Source of the DNA: Albidovulum litorale
GTDB lineage: Bacteria > Pseudomonadota > Alphaproteobacteria > Rhodobacterales > Rhodobacteraceae
Assembly (NCBI RefSeq): GCF_025751495.1
Contig: NZ_JAOWKZ010000001.1
Span: 62,001-126,000 of the forward strand
Length of the DNA: 64,000 bases
Direction: 5' to 3'
Shown: piece by piece, positions 17,133-25,772 of the stretch
Numbering within the stretch: position 1 is the first letter of the stretch
How the letters are laid out: each line of letters opens with the position of its first letter
Position numbers and translations under genes: made by a program
The notes under the pieces: model-generated
Told to the model about the DNA's origin: nothing
Databases searched by the model: none
Seen by the model: the letters and a program-made list of their open reading frames with translations, nothing else

Positions 17133-17735
17133 TCACCGTCCCGTTCGCTGGCGCCATTCAGCCCAATCTTCCGGTGTATCCAGATCTTCGATGGCACGGT
17201 TTCCGGGAAGCGGGTAGGCCCTGATCGCTTCCCCCTCAAGCACGATTTGCCCCCCCCGATCCCCGGTCAGGACAGTAAGTTCCTGAATCAGATGACGCGG
17301 GAAGATGACGGGATGCCCAGCAGCCTGACCGCCTTGCGTTGTTGCGCGCAGCGGGCGGGACGGATCGGTCGCGAATGCCGCGATCATACCTTCGAGATCA
17401 TCGCGGGTAATGCCCGGCATGTCGGGAAGCAGAATCATGAGGCCTTCCACCAGCCCGGCCTGAACTGCCCCTGCGCGCAGACTCGCTGCCATTCCGTCGT
17501 GCCAGTCATCAACCAGAATCTGGGCAACGCGCAGCCCCGACAACGCGGACTGGCGGGCCGGAAGCAATGGGCCGCTACCAGGCAGGGTCACCAAAACCTT
17601 GGCACCGGTATCCATCGCCATTTTTGTGGCACGACGCAGCTGCGGCTGGCCATCAACCACTTCGAGAAGTTTGTCTGTCCCTCTCATCCTGCGCGAGGCA
17701 CCGGCAGCCGGAATGAGAATTGCAAGATCGGGCAT
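17133..17735 (-). CDS. MobA/MocA-like nucleotidyltransferase
   Basis: 200 aa from the ATG at 17735 (GGGGG ribosome-binding site upstream). The N-terminal LIPAAGASRRMRGTDKLLEVVDGQP is the NTP-transferase signature of MobA-like enzymes, and LLPDMPGITRDDLEGM holds the metal-binding Asp. It is closest in design to MocA-type (molybdopterin cytidylyl) transferases that mature xanthine-dehydrogenase-type enzymes, but no molybdenum enzyme is encoded nearby. It could also be a sugar-phosphate nucleotidyltransferase. Confidence 0.85.
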   Translation of the reverse strand: MPDLAILIPAAGASRRMRGTDKLLEVVDGQPQLRRATKMAMDTGAKVLVTLPGSGPLLPARQSALSGLRVAQILVDDWHDGMAASLRAGAVQAGLVEGLMILLPDMPGITRDDLEGMIAAFATDPSRPLRATTQGGQAAGHPVIFPRHLIQELTVLTGDRGGQIVLEGEAIRAYPLPGNRAIEDLDTPEDWAEWRQRTGR

Positions 17736-17806
17736 GACGTCGCCCCCAAAAAACTCAAAGAACACTTGATCCAAACAAGTGCACAAACATTTTTACGAGG
17801 GGAGTA

Positions 17807-17837
17807 CCGGTTAACGCAAGGTCAATGCGTTAACCGG
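17807..17837. terminator. Perfect 12-bp hairpin after the DMG dehydrogenase-like gene
   Basis: CCGGTTAACGCA (17807-17818) and TGCGTTAACCGG (17826-17837) pair perfectly around a 7-nt loop, 10 bp beyond the stop codon of the leftward gene. There is no T-run, so it could be an mRNA-stabilising end, a weak terminator or a protein-binding palindrome upstream of the MobA-like gene. Confidence 0.5.
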
Positions 17838-17846
17838 ACAGGCATA

Positions 17847-20273
17847 TTAGCCTCGCATTCTTGCGCTATCGGCATCCCAAAGCGGGCCCTCGACCAGCCG
17901 AGCCTTTCGCATTTCACCGAGGATCTCGATCTCGGCTTCCAGCCCGGAGCGGACCATTTCCGTCGGCACAAATCCCTGCGCCACGGATTGCCCAGTCCAG
18001 TGCGAATATCCACCCGAGGTGCAGAAGCCCACGACCTTGCCCGCGATCCAGATCGGCTCATAGGCAACAACATCGGCATCCTTTGCATCAACGATGAAGG
18101 CGCACAGTTTACGCTTTGGACCCGCTGCCTTTTCTTTCGTTGCCGGGGCTTTGCCAATCCAGTCAGATTCCTTGTTCCAGCGGATAAAGCGGTCGATGCC
18201 GGTTTCCCCAGGGAAGTAATCGGGGCTGAATTCACGCGCCCAGGACCCGAAGAGCTTGTCGAGGCGCAGCGACATCATCGCCCGCATGCCGAAGGGACGC
18301 AGGCCAAGGTCCTGACCGGCAGCCCAGAGCGTGTGCCAGAGCGACCGCTGACTCATGAAATCGGTGAAGATTTCATAACCGAGGTCACCGGTGTAACTCA
18401 CGCGCTGCACGAGGCAGTCCGCCATGCCGATGGTCATGCGCTTCGCGTCCATGAATTTGAACGCCTCCGCCGAGACGTCTGACCGGGTAACGCGAGAGAG
18501 AAGTTCCCGCGCGTTCGGACCCGCAATCTGGAAGCCGGTCATACGGTCCGAGACGTTTTCGACCGTGACACCGTCTTCGAGGTTCTTCTCAAACCAGCGC
18601 AGATGCTGATCCTGCGCACCATAACTGCCGGTGATCTGGAATTCGGTCTCGCTGAGGCAGGTCACGGTAAAATCGCCAATGATCTTGCCTTTGGGGCTTA
18701 GCATCGGGGTCAGGGACAGTCGGCCCTGTTTCGGGATCGCGCCCGCCATGATCCGATCAAGCCATTTGCGGGCATTCGGGCCCTTCACGCGGAACTTGCC
18801 GAAGTTCTGCACTTCGTTAATGCCAACCGCCTCACGCACCGCGCGGACTTCCGCCGCCGTTGCCTCCCATGCGTTGGACCGCTTAAACGATGGCGTTTCA
18901 TAACGCGGTTCGCCAGGCAGGGCGAAGTAGTTGACGACCTCCAGCCCATATTGCTGGCCCCATACGGCGCCCATTCCGTCGAAGATGTCGTACATCGGCG
19001 TTGTGCGGAAGGGCCGGGCGGCGGGGCGTTCCTCGTTCGGATAGCTGACCGAAAACCGCATCTGGTAGTTCTCGATCACTTTCGGGACGGTGTAGCCTGG
19101 TGTCGTCCACTTGCCGAAGCGGGCGACGTCGAAGCCCCGCGGGTCGACCTCGGTTTCGCCGTGGATCATCCATTCGGCGAGCGATTTGCCCATGCCGCCG
19201 CCCTGAGAGAAGCCCGCCATGACCGCACAGGCAGACCAGTAATTCCTGAGACCCGGCACTGGTCCAATGAGGGGGTTGCCGTCCGGGGCGAAGGTGAAGG
19301 GGCCATGGATGACATTTTTAACGCCGGCCTTCTCAAGCACGGGGAACCGCTTGTACGCGAAGGCCACGGAATCCTCGATCTTGTCGAGGTTGTCGGGCAG
19401 AAGCTCGTGCCCGAAAGTCCAGGGTGTGCCATCCAACGACCAACCTTCACAGGGCTTTTCATAAAAGCCGATGCAGAGGCCGCGGCCTTCCTGACGCAGA
19501 TAGCTTTCGCCGCCGGGGTCCATGACATGCGGAAATTCGCGGCCCGAATTCAGGATGTCCATGATTTCGGGGATCTCGTCGGTGACGAGATACTGGTGCG
19601 CCATCGGCAGAAGCGGGAAGTAAACGCCCGCCATCGCGCCCACTTCACGCGCCCAGAGGCCACCGGCGTTAACGACATGTTCAGCGTGGACGGTGCCTTT
19701 TTCAGTTACCACGTCCCACGTGCCATCCGCGCGGGGATTGGTCTCCAGCACGCGGTTGTGTTCGACGATCTCCGCACCGCCCATCTTCGCCGCGCGGGCA
19801 TAGGCATGGGTGGTACCGGACGGGTCAAGATGGCCGTCGAGGGGATCATAAAGAGCACCAACAATGCCCTTGGTATTCACAAGGCCATCAGTGTACTTTT
19901 CGATCTCTTCGGGGCCGAAAAGTTCGGTATGAAGTCCCATATAGCGGTGCTTTGCGCGTTCCGCCTTCAGCATCTCGAACCGCGCCTGATTGTCGGCCAG
20001 CGTGATACCGCCGACATGGTGCAGACCGCAGGACATGCCGGTGATCTTCTCAAGTTCTTTGTAAAGCTGGATCGTATAACCCTGCAGGGCGGCCATATTG
20101 GTGTCGCCGTTCAATGTGTGGAAACCACCGGCTGCGTGCCAGGTGGAACCAGAGGTGAGTGTCGATCTTTCGATCAGCATCACATCCTTCCAGCCGTATT
20201 TCGTCAGGTGATAGAGCACCGAGCATCCGACAACGCCACCGCCGATGACCACAACCTGTGCCTGGGTCTTCAT
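17847..20273 (-). CDS. FAD-dependent dimethylglycine/sarcosine dehydrogenase-like enzyme with GcvT domain
   Basis: 808 aa. The N-terminal DAO-type FAD domain has the dinucleotide motif VVIGGGVVGCSV (8-19) and GSTWHAAGG (42-50), where H46 matches the flavin-linked His of dimethylglycine dehydrogenases. The central FAO_M linker is followed by a GcvT folate-binding domain from about residue 430 (KFRVKGPNARKWLDRIMAG, YTGDLGYEIF). Such enzymes oxidatively N-demethylate dimethylglycine or sarcosine and pass formaldehyde to tetrahydrofolate. It lies downstream of a liv-type transporter and has its own putative operator. Exact substrate is inferred. Confidence 0.88.
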   Translation of the reverse strand: MKTQAQVVVIGGGVVGCSVLYHLTKYGWKDVMLIERSTLTSGSTWHAAGGFHTLNGDTNMAALQGYTIQLYKELEKITGMSCGLHHVGGITLADNQARFEMLKAERAKHRYMGLHTELFGPEEIEKYTDGLVNTKGIVGALYDPLDGHLDPSGTTHAYARAAKMGGAEIVEHNRVLETNPRADGTWDVVTEKGTVHAEHVVNAGGLWAREVGAMAGVYFPLLPMAHQYLVTDEIPEIMDILNSGREFPHVMDPGGESYLRQEGRGLCIGFYEKPCEGWSLDGTPWTFGHELLPDNLDKIEDSVAFAYKRFPVLEKAGVKNVIHGPFTFAPDGNPLIGPVPGLRNYWSACAVMAGFSQGGGMGKSLAEWMIHGETEVDPRGFDVARFGKWTTPGYTVPKVIENYQMRFSVSYPNEERPAARPFRTTPMYDIFDGMGAVWGQQYGLEVVNYFALPGEPRYETPSFKRSNAWEATAAEVRAVREAVGINEVQNFGKFRVKGPNARKWLDRIMAGAIPKQGRLSLTPMLSPKGKIIGDFTVTCLSETEFQITGSYGAQDQHLRWFEKNLEDGVTVENVSDRMTGFQIAGPNARELLSRVTRSDVSAEAFKFMDAKRMTIGMADCLVQRVSYTGDLGYEIFTDFMSQRSLWHTLWAAGQDLGLRPFGMRAMMSLRLDKLFGSWAREFSPDYFPGETGIDRFIRWNKESDWIGKAPATKEKAAGPKRKLCAFIVDAKDADVVAYEPIWIAGKVVGFCTSGGYSHWTGQSVAQGFVPTEMVRSGLEAEIEILGEMRKARLVEGPLWDADSARMRG

Positions 20274-20332
20274 TTTCGCCTCCCGAGGAATTTTCTCAGA
20301 TCATCGGCGGAACACGCCGTGCGGCATGTCGG

Positions 20333-20355
20333 CAAACGACAGAAATTGTCGTTTG
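20333..20355. promoter_or_regulatory. Perfect inverted repeat upstream of the DMG dehydrogenase-like gene
   Basis: CAAACGACA (20333-20341) and TGTCGTTTG (20347-20355) are exact inverses with a 5-bp spacer, 60 bp upstream of the start codon at 20273. A further CAAACGA half-site lies at 20374-20380. Position and symmetry suggest a repressor or activator operator; the binding protein is unknown, the GlxA-type regulator being one candidate. Confidence 0.55.
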
Positions 20356-20377
20356 AAAGCGATGGCGCGTCACCAAA

Positions 20378-20409
20378 CGATTGAGGCCGGATTTCCCCGG
20401 CCTCAATCG
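20378..20409 (-). terminator. Rho-independent-like terminator of livM
   Basis: A 13-bp perfect stem (CGATTGAGGCCGG / CCGGCCTCAATCG) with a 6-nt loop begins 19 bp after the livM stop; the leftward RNA then reads TTTGG. It should separate the permease transcript from the downstream FAD enzyme gene, which then needs its own promoter. Confidence 0.65.
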
Positions 20410-20427
20410 GTTTAATCTGCGTGGCGT

Positions 20428-21723
20428 TCAGCGCTCCGGAATAAGTCCGCGCGGGCTGAACCGCAGCACCAGAAGCAATACCAGCCCCATGGTCAGAAGC
20501 CGCATATGGGCGGCGCTGTCCTGAAGGTGGCTCTTGATTGCGCCATCGGCCATGCCAGAGGTGATGAAGTCCATCAACCCGTTGCCCCAGGGTTCGACCT
20601 TGATCCAGAGGAACCAGATCAGAAAACCACCCAGAACCGCGCCCCAGTTGTTGCCCGACCCGCCGACGATCACCATGACCCAGATAAGGAAGGTGAAGCG
20701 CAGGGGATTGTAGGTGCCCGGCGTCAGCTGGCTGTCGAGCGTGACGATCATCGCGCCTGCAAGGCCGCAGACGGCTGAACCGAGGATGAAGATCTGCAGG
20801 TGGCGCCGGGTCACGTCCTTGCCCATCGCCTCGGCCGCGACCTCATTGTCGCGGATCGCCCGCATCATCCGGCCCCATGGCGAGTTCAGCGCCTTTTCGG
20901 ACGCCCAAATGAGCGCGAGCAGGATGACGGTGAAGAGCGCGGCATAAAGCAGCTTCACCACGATGGTCGAGGCCGTCACCGGGTCGGTGCCGAAGCTTGC
21001 GGCGCGTTCGACGAAGCTCGTGCTGTTCTGAAGATCGACCTCGTATGGCACGGGACGGGGAATGGAGATGACGTTCTTGACCCCACGGGCCAGCCAGTCC
21101 TCGTTCTTCATAACGGCAATAATAATCTCGCCGATGCCAAGCGTAGCGATGGCGAGATAGTCGGAGCGGAGGCCAAGTGCTGTTTTGCCAATCACCCAGG
21201 CAGCACCAGCGGCAAGAAGCCCGCCAACGGGCCAGGCCAGAAGGACCGGCAGACCAAGCCCGCCGAGGTTCGAGTATGTTGCCGGCTTGAACGCCTCGAC
21301 CACTTCGACTGCCGGATCAAAGACTGCCCGGAACAGGAAGAAGCCACCGATCAGGGTCACCAAAAGCGCCAACACGCGCTGACGCCCCTTGAGCCGGTGA
21401 TTGAGCGCGATGGCAAGCGCGATGATCGCAACGCCCATCAGCAACGCGAGGATCAGGCGAAACCCGCCACCAGCGGTCCAGACCTCGGTCACCGGCGGAG
21501 TGGCGATCAGCACAGGCGCCAGACCGCCAAGCGCCACGAAGCCAACGATGCCGACGTTGAAGAGCCCCGCATAGCCCCATTGCATGTTCACGCCGAGCGC
21601 CAGAATGGCCGAGATCAGTCCCATATTGAGGATGCCGAGCGCCGTGTTCCAACTGGCGGTCATACCTTCGAAGACAATGAGGAAGGCGACGAAAGCGAAA
21701 AGAAGGATGTTGCGCATGTTCAT
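20428..21723 (-). CDS. livM: Branched-chain-type ABC transporter permease LivM
   Basis: 431 aa, with 10 or so hydrophobic helices. It shows the LivM/LivH permease pattern: ILALGVNMQWGYAGLFNVGIVGFVALG, then LRSDYLAIATLGIGEIII and WGRMMRAIRDNEVAAEAMGKDVTRRHLQIFILGSA (the ATPase-contacting EAA-like loop). It is longer than the usual ~320-380 residues because of an extra membrane/loop insertion around residues 95-165. The start overlaps the livH stop by 4 bp. The gene context (DMG dehydrogenase-like enzyme, GlxA-type regulator) suggests that the substrate may be a methylated glycine rather than leucine. Confidence 0.9.
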   Translation of the reverse strand: MNMRNILLFAFVAFLIVFEGMTASWNTALGILNMGLISAILALGVNMQWGYAGLFNVGIVGFVALGGLAPVLIATPPVTEVWTAGGGFRLILALLMGVAIIALAIALNHRLKGRQRVLALLVTLIGGFFLFRAVFDPAVEVVEAFKPATYSNLGGLGLPVLLAWPVGGLLAAGAAWVIGKTALGLRSDYLAIATLGIGEIIIAVMKNEDWLARGVKNVISIPRPVPYEVDLQNSTSFVERAASFGTDPVTASTIVVKLLYAALFTVILLALIWASEKALNSPWGRMMRAIRDNEVAAEAMGKDVTRRHLQIFILGSAVCGLAGAMIVTLDSQLTPGTYNPLRFTFLIWVMVIVGGSGNNWGAVLGGFLIWFLWIKVEPWGNGLMDFITSGMADGAIKSHLQDSAAHMRLLTMGLVLLLVLRFSPRGLIPER

Positions 21724-22730
21724 ACCGCTTTCCCCTTGAAGAGGCCCGTGGGCTTAAAGAGCAGGACCACGATCAGGATCGCGAAGGACACCGCGAACTT
21801 GTAGTCGGTCGAGAGAAGTTGGGCGAGACCGTCAGGCGCGAGGCTGTCCGGTAGAACATAGGTCGCAACCTTCTTCCAGGCATAGGTAAAGCCGACCTCG
21901 GAAAACGCGATCAGGAACCCGCCCGCGATGGCGCCGATGGGGCTGCCAAGACCGCCGACAATTGCCGAGGCAAAAATCGGAAGAAGAAGCTGGAAGTAGT
22001 TGAAAGCCTTAAAGGATTTATCCAGACCGTAGAGCGTGCCGGCAATGGTCGCGAGACCGGCGGCAATGATCCAGGTGACTTTCACGACACGCTCGGGGTT
22101 GATGCCAGACAACAGCGCCAGATCCTCGTTGTCGGAATAGGCGCGCATCGATTTGCCGGTGCGGGTCTTGTTGAGAAACCAGAAGAGAAGCGCCACGACA
22201 ACCACGGCCGTTACGATGGTCAGCGCCTGTGTTGACTTGAAGGCAAGCCCCTCCGCAAGCCCTGTCGACTTCTTGAAATCGTTCGCATTCACAAGGAAAC
22301 GGCCGCCATCGGCAAAACGGATCTCATCGACGCCAATGATGAAGCGGGTGATCCCGTTCATCACGAACATGACGCCCATCGAGACGATGACGAGGATCAC
22401 CGGCGCGGCTTTTTGCCTGCGGTAGAATTGATAAACCGTCTTATCGGTCGCCAGCACCAGCCCCGCGGTCAAGGCAATGCCGAAAGGCAGGGCGAGTAGG
22501 GCGGTAGGAAGGGGACCAAAATGGATGCCCATGGACTGGAACCACCAGGTGAAGAGGATCACCATGCCCGTCCCGAAAGCCATCGTGTCGCCGTGGGCGA
22601 AATTGGAAAACCTGAGAATTCCGTAGATCAGCGTAACCCCGAGAGCCCCGAGCGCAAGCTGTGCGCCATAAGATGTCGCCGGGATGACGACGAAGTTCAA
22701 AAGCGCAACGAGCGCATTCAGAATGTCCAT
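21720..22730 (-). CDS. livH: Branched-chain-type ABC transporter permease LivH
   Basis: 336 aa from the ATG at 22730, which has AGGGGAG upstream; 26 upstream in-frame codons are unlikely to be used. The family pattern is clear: LALGALGVTLIYGILRFSNFAHGDTMAFGTG, then RAYSDNEDLALLSGINPERVVKVTWIIAAGLATIAGTLYG and PIFASAIVGGLGSPIGAIAGG. It partners LivM in the inner membrane. In most genomes livH follows closely on the other liv genes; here it is 2.2 kb from livF, with three small secreted-protein genes between. Confidence 0.92.
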   Translation of the reverse strand: MDILNALVALLNFVVIPATSYGAQLALGALGVTLIYGILRFSNFAHGDTMAFGTGMVILFTWWFQSMGIHFGPLPTALLALPFGIALTAGLVLATDKTVYQFYRRQKAAPVILVIVSMGVMFVMNGITRFIIGVDEIRFADGGRFLVNANDFKKSTGLAEGLAFKSTQALTIVTAVVVVALLFWFLNKTRTGKSMRAYSDNEDLALLSGINPERVVKVTWIIAAGLATIAGTLYGLDKSFKAFNYFQLLLPIFASAIVGGLGSPIGAIAGGFLIAFSEVGFTYAWKKVATYVLPDSLAPDGLAQLLSTDYKFAVSFAILIVVLLFKPTGLFKGKAV

Positions 22731-22918
22731 GAATCTCCCCTCGCCGGGCGATGATTTCGCCCTCTTCTTTCTTTGATACTGGAATACCACAACCGCAGGT
22801 CTCTGCAACCCACCGCAATTGGCAAGCGCATGCAGGAAAGCCCATTATTAAAGGCGTTCTTCCGTGTAGGATTATGTCGACCGCCAGGGAAAGACAGGTG
22901 CGGAAAGGGCAGGGCGGA

Positions 22919-23296
22919 TCAGCTGCCCATGGACGAGCCGTCAGCGCTCAGGGTCGGTTCGCTCACGGTTACGCAAATGCCTGTCCCTTCCGCCGCGCGG
23001 CTGCCATCCGCAAAGAACTCATAGCCGCCGGTCGAGGTGTTGACCGTGTAGTTTAGGGAATAGTCGTCACCTAGGAAGAGAAACGTCTTGCTGTCGTCAC
23101 CGTCATAGATCAGCGCCTCGAGCCGCTGATCCGCGAAGACGATCGTGCCAACGGACGCGTCCTCCGGTTGTGTCAGCCTCACATTCATTTCGGGGGGCCC
23201 GGCGTTTTCGATCCGGCAGTCAAAGGCAATTTCGCTCGCGCTGACGCTGAACGGAAGTGTGAATGCCATTGCCCAGACAAGACTGAAAACCTTCAT
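22919..23296 (-). CDS. Small secreted protein, paralogue 1 of 3
   Basis: 125 aa from the ATG at 23296. A signal peptide (MKVFSLVWAMAFTLPFSVSA) is followed by a ~100-residue beta-rich domain. It keeps the pattern of its two neighbours: F-D-C near the mature N-terminus, PPEMNVRLT, a Gly-Thr-Ile strand, KTFLFLGDDYSLNYTVNTSTGGYEFFADGS and a late Cys (GTGIC). It is the most divergent copy and has an extra C-terminal tail. The two cysteines probably form a disulfide. I do not recognise the family. Confidence 0.72.
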   Translation of the reverse strand: MKVFSLVWAMAFTLPFSVSASEIAFDCRIENAGPPEMNVRLTQPEDASVGTIVFADQRLEALIYDGDDSKTFLFLGDDYSLNYTVNTSTGGYEFFADGSRAAEGTGICVTVSEPTLSADGSSMGS

Positions 23297-23460
23297 GACT
23301 TGATCACTCCTGCCGAATCCACTCGACCGCAACTAGTGACCCAATACGGCTGTAGTGTGTTCAGAATCCGTATGTGGTTGGGTATTGGGCCGCTGGGCCG
23401 AACAACGCGAACGTCGCCGCCAGATTGTTTCCAAAACTGAGGGCGATATCCGTTCAAATC

Positions 23461-23793
23461 TCAACCGGCCGATTTCACGCAGTCGCCACGCTTGTCGCCG
23501 CGCATGCTGCCTGAAGCCGAGTAGTCGTAAAACCCTTCTTCGGTATGAACCGCGTACTGCATCGTGAAACCGTCACCGACATGCAGAAAGGTCAGCGTAT
23601 TAAGGCCGTTAAGAACCATAGCCTCTTTCTCGCTGCCGCCGATCCTGATTGCACCTTTATCCTGCCCATCAAACTTGATGAGCTGCGCGCCAAGTTCCGG
23701 CGCGGCTTCGTCCGGAGTGCCGCAGTCGAACACGAGATCAGCTGCAAAACTGGTGGACGGCAGCAACAGTGCGGCGATGACAAGGGCTTTCAT
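23461..23793 (-). CDS. Small secreted protein, paralogue 2 of 3
   Basis: 110 aa. I use the ATG at 23793, since GGAG lies 7 bases before it and the ATG four codons earlier would overlap that site. A signal peptide (MKALVIAALLLPSTSFA) is cleaved before ADLVFDCG. The mature domain reads PDEAAPELGAQL, a Gly-Ala-Ile strand, NTLTFLHVGDGFTMQYAVH, GFYDYSASGSMRG and a final RGDC. It is clearly homologous to the 24148-24483 product throughout. Two Cys frame the domain. Predicted periplasmic or secreted; no known function. Confidence 0.75.
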   Translation of the reverse strand: MKALVIAALLLPSTSFAADLVFDCGTPDEAAPELGAQLIKFDGQDKGAIRIGGSEKEAMVLNGLNTLTFLHVGDGFTMQYAVHTEEGFYDYSASGSMRGDKRGDCVKSAG

Positions 23794-24055
23794 GAGAGGC
23801 TCCAAAAATGTTTCTTGGCGGCTCTAGATGGTTAATGAGGCTGGACTTTGTCCGGATCGTGAGCGAGTTGCGCTGCCGTTTCCCAAACCAGCACCATCAA
23901 TGCTACGCAGCTATCATTGTTGCGAAACCGAAAAGGTCGCTGAACCGTCGAACAATTCGCATACGTGGCCGTCCGCTATGCTCAATCTTTGATCTGGACT
24001 TCGCCGAATCGAAATCGCGGCTCGGCCGGAGACGTCTTTCCACGCTGCAAAAAGT

Positions 24056-24089
24056 GAACCCGCCACCGGGCCAAGCCCGGGGCGGGTTC
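24056..24089 (-). terminator. Strong terminator after small secreted paralogue 3
   Basis: GAACCCGCC-a-CCGGGC pairs with GCCCGG-GGCGGGTTC around a CAA loop (24056-24089). On the leftward strand the stem is followed by ACTTTTTG. It ends the 24148-24483 gene and shows that gene is not co-transcribed with what follows. The rest of the 23794-24147 spacer holds no gene I can support. Confidence 0.8.
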
Positions 24090-24147
24090 AACACTGTGCC
24101 ACCACCATTCTATTCACCCCGCCAAATGGCGAGGCCGCGCGACAGAC

Positions 24148-24483
24148 CTAACCTGAGATCTGTTTGCAGGTCCCGCGACCAAAACCACTCATGCTGCCCG
24201 AACGCGAGTAGTCATAGGTCCCTTTTTGGGGATGAACGCTATAGTGCAGTGCATAGCCCTCACCAATGTACAAGAAAGTCAGCGTTCCGAGGCCAGAATA
24301 GACCTCAGCAGGCACCACATCGTCACCAACTATGATGTGGCCCCGTTTTTCGCCATAGTACTTGGTCAATTGGGCAACCATTTCGGGATGGGCGGCGTCG
24401 GGCGCGCCGCAGTTGAACACCAGATCGCCTGCCAGGGCCGTAGTTGGCAGTAGCAGGGCAATCGTCGAAACCAGAACTCTCAT
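24148..24483 (-). CDS. Small secreted protein, paralogue 3 of 3
   Basis: 111 aa from the ATG at 24483. A signal peptide (MRVLVSTIALLLPTTALA) precedes GDLVFNCGAPDAAHPEMVAQLTKY. The mature domain shares with paralogue 2 the sequence blocks LGTLTFLYIGEGYALHYSVH, GTYDYSRSGSM and the C-terminal RGTC. Two cysteines are conserved in place. The gene carries its own intrinsic terminator at 24056-24089. It lies between livF and livH on the same strand, yet looks transcriptionally independent. Function unknown. Confidence 0.75.
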   Translation of the reverse strand: MRVLVSTIALLLPTTALAGDLVFNCGAPDAAHPEMVAQLTKYYGEKRGHIIVGDDVVPAEVYSGLGTLTFLYIGEGYALHYSVHPQKGTYDYSRSGSMSGFGRGTCKQISG

Positions 24484-24944
24484 TACACACACTCCACGAC
24501 CGAACATGGTCAGGCATGAATATGATCATGAAATTCGTCCGGAATTTGTCGTGAACTTGAGCTTAATGCGCGGTTAACCATGAAGAGCGAACGTTTCAGC
24601 CGCGTGGTTCAAGATTGTTCGCGTTCAAACATCATTGCTCAGGGGAGCCGGCGCAGCGTGACGCAACCAAGAGAAGAATCCCTAGAAAAAAGGGTAAAAA
24701 GAGAATCGCTCAGGCAGATACTCTCGTTGCCAGGCGCGGTCTCCGTTCATGTCACTCCACAATCAGATAGCGCCACATACAGATTGCCTGCGTAAGTTAT
24801 GCGGCAGAGACGCAACGCGATCGGCAATAAAAGGCTGTTCGGCTGTCGATATGATCAAGTGCTTTGCAACCGCCTTATGCACACAGTGTCGAAACCCGGG
24901 CATTGCCCAATTCGCACGTACAATTGTTCCAGCCGCAGGGGTAC
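24484..24944. other. Intergenic stretch between livF and the secreted paralogues
   Basis: About 460 bp, less GC-rich than the flanks, with A-rich runs near 24690. I find no supported gene or RNA. It should hold the end of the livGF transcript and the promoter of the 24148-24483 gene. Confidence 0.5.
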
Positions 24945-25772
24945 CTATCCACCCAAGAAGGTCCGCCGCACCTCCGGGTCTGCAAGCAGCGCTTCGCCGG
25001 TATCCGTGTAACGGTTGGCACCCTGCACCAGAACATAGCCCATATCGGCGATCTCCAACGCCTGACGGGCGTTTTGTTCGACCATGAGGATCGAAATGCC
25101 GGTGCGGGCGACTTCGATGATCCTGTCGAAAAGTTCGTCCATGACGATCGGGGAGACACCAGCGGTCGGCTCGTCGAGCATCAGAAGCTTCGGCTTCGTC
25201 ATGAGCGCCCGGCCGACGGCGACTTGCTGGCGCTGGCCACCGGACAGTTCCCCGGCAGGTTGGCGGCGCTTGTCCTTCAGGATCGGGAAGAGGTCAAAAA
25301 CCTGTTCCATCGTGCCCTTGAAGTCGTCGTTGCGGATGAAGGCGCCCATTTCGAGGTTTTCTTCAACGCTCATCGACGGGAAGACGTTATTGACCTGCGG
25401 CACGAACCCCATACCCTTGGCCACCCGATCCTGCGGGGATAGCGCGGTGATGTCCTCACCGTCGAGCTTCACATGACCGCCGCGCAGGTTCAGCATGCCG
25501 AAGACCGCCTTCATCGCGGTCGACTTGCCCGCGCCGTTCGGCCCGACGATGACCGCGATCTGGCCTTTTTCGACCGTGAGCGTGCAGTCATGCAGGATGT
25601 CTGCAGCACCATAGCCGCCGGTCATGTTCTCGGCTGCCAGGAACGGGCCACCGGGGGCAGGGCGGGCGGCCCCTTTAGATTTCGGCAGATCCAACGTCCC
25701 GCCGCCGTCCTTGGTGATCGAGCGGTCCTTGTTGCCGCGGTCGTCCTGATAGGGGTTGGAGGTCTTGCTCAT
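24945..25772 (-). CDS. livF: Branched-chain-type ABC transporter ATPase LivF
   Basis: 275 aa. Walker A is GPNGAGKST (77-85), the signature is LSGGQRQQ and Walker B is LLMLDEPTAG, all followed by VEQNARQAL as in LivF. The protein has a ~42-residue hydrophilic N-terminal extension rich in Asp, Lys and Gly before the ABC core (FLAAENMTGGYGA), which is longer than usual. The start overlaps the livG stop by 4 bp. Together with LivG it energises the LivHM permeases. Confidence 0.93.
   Translation of the reverse strand: MSKTSNPYQDDRGNKDRSITKDGGGTLDLPKSKGAARPAPGGPFLAAENMTGGYGAADILHDCTLTVEKGQIAVIVGPNGAGKSTAMKAVFGMLNLRGGHVKLDGEDITALSPQDRVAKGMGFVPQVNNVFPSMSVEENLEMGAFIRNDDFKGTMEQVFDLFPILKDKRRQPAGELSGGQRQQVAVGRALMTKPKLLMLDEPTAGVSPIVMDELFDRIIEVARTGISILMVEQNARQALEIADMGYVLVQGANRYTDTGEALLADPEVRRTFLGG

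Noticed and set aside
18951-20384. Long open frame on the plus strand opposite the FAD-GcvT gene
   Set aside because: It is antisense to a clear 808-residue enzyme, has no recognisable domain, and arises from high-GC third positions.
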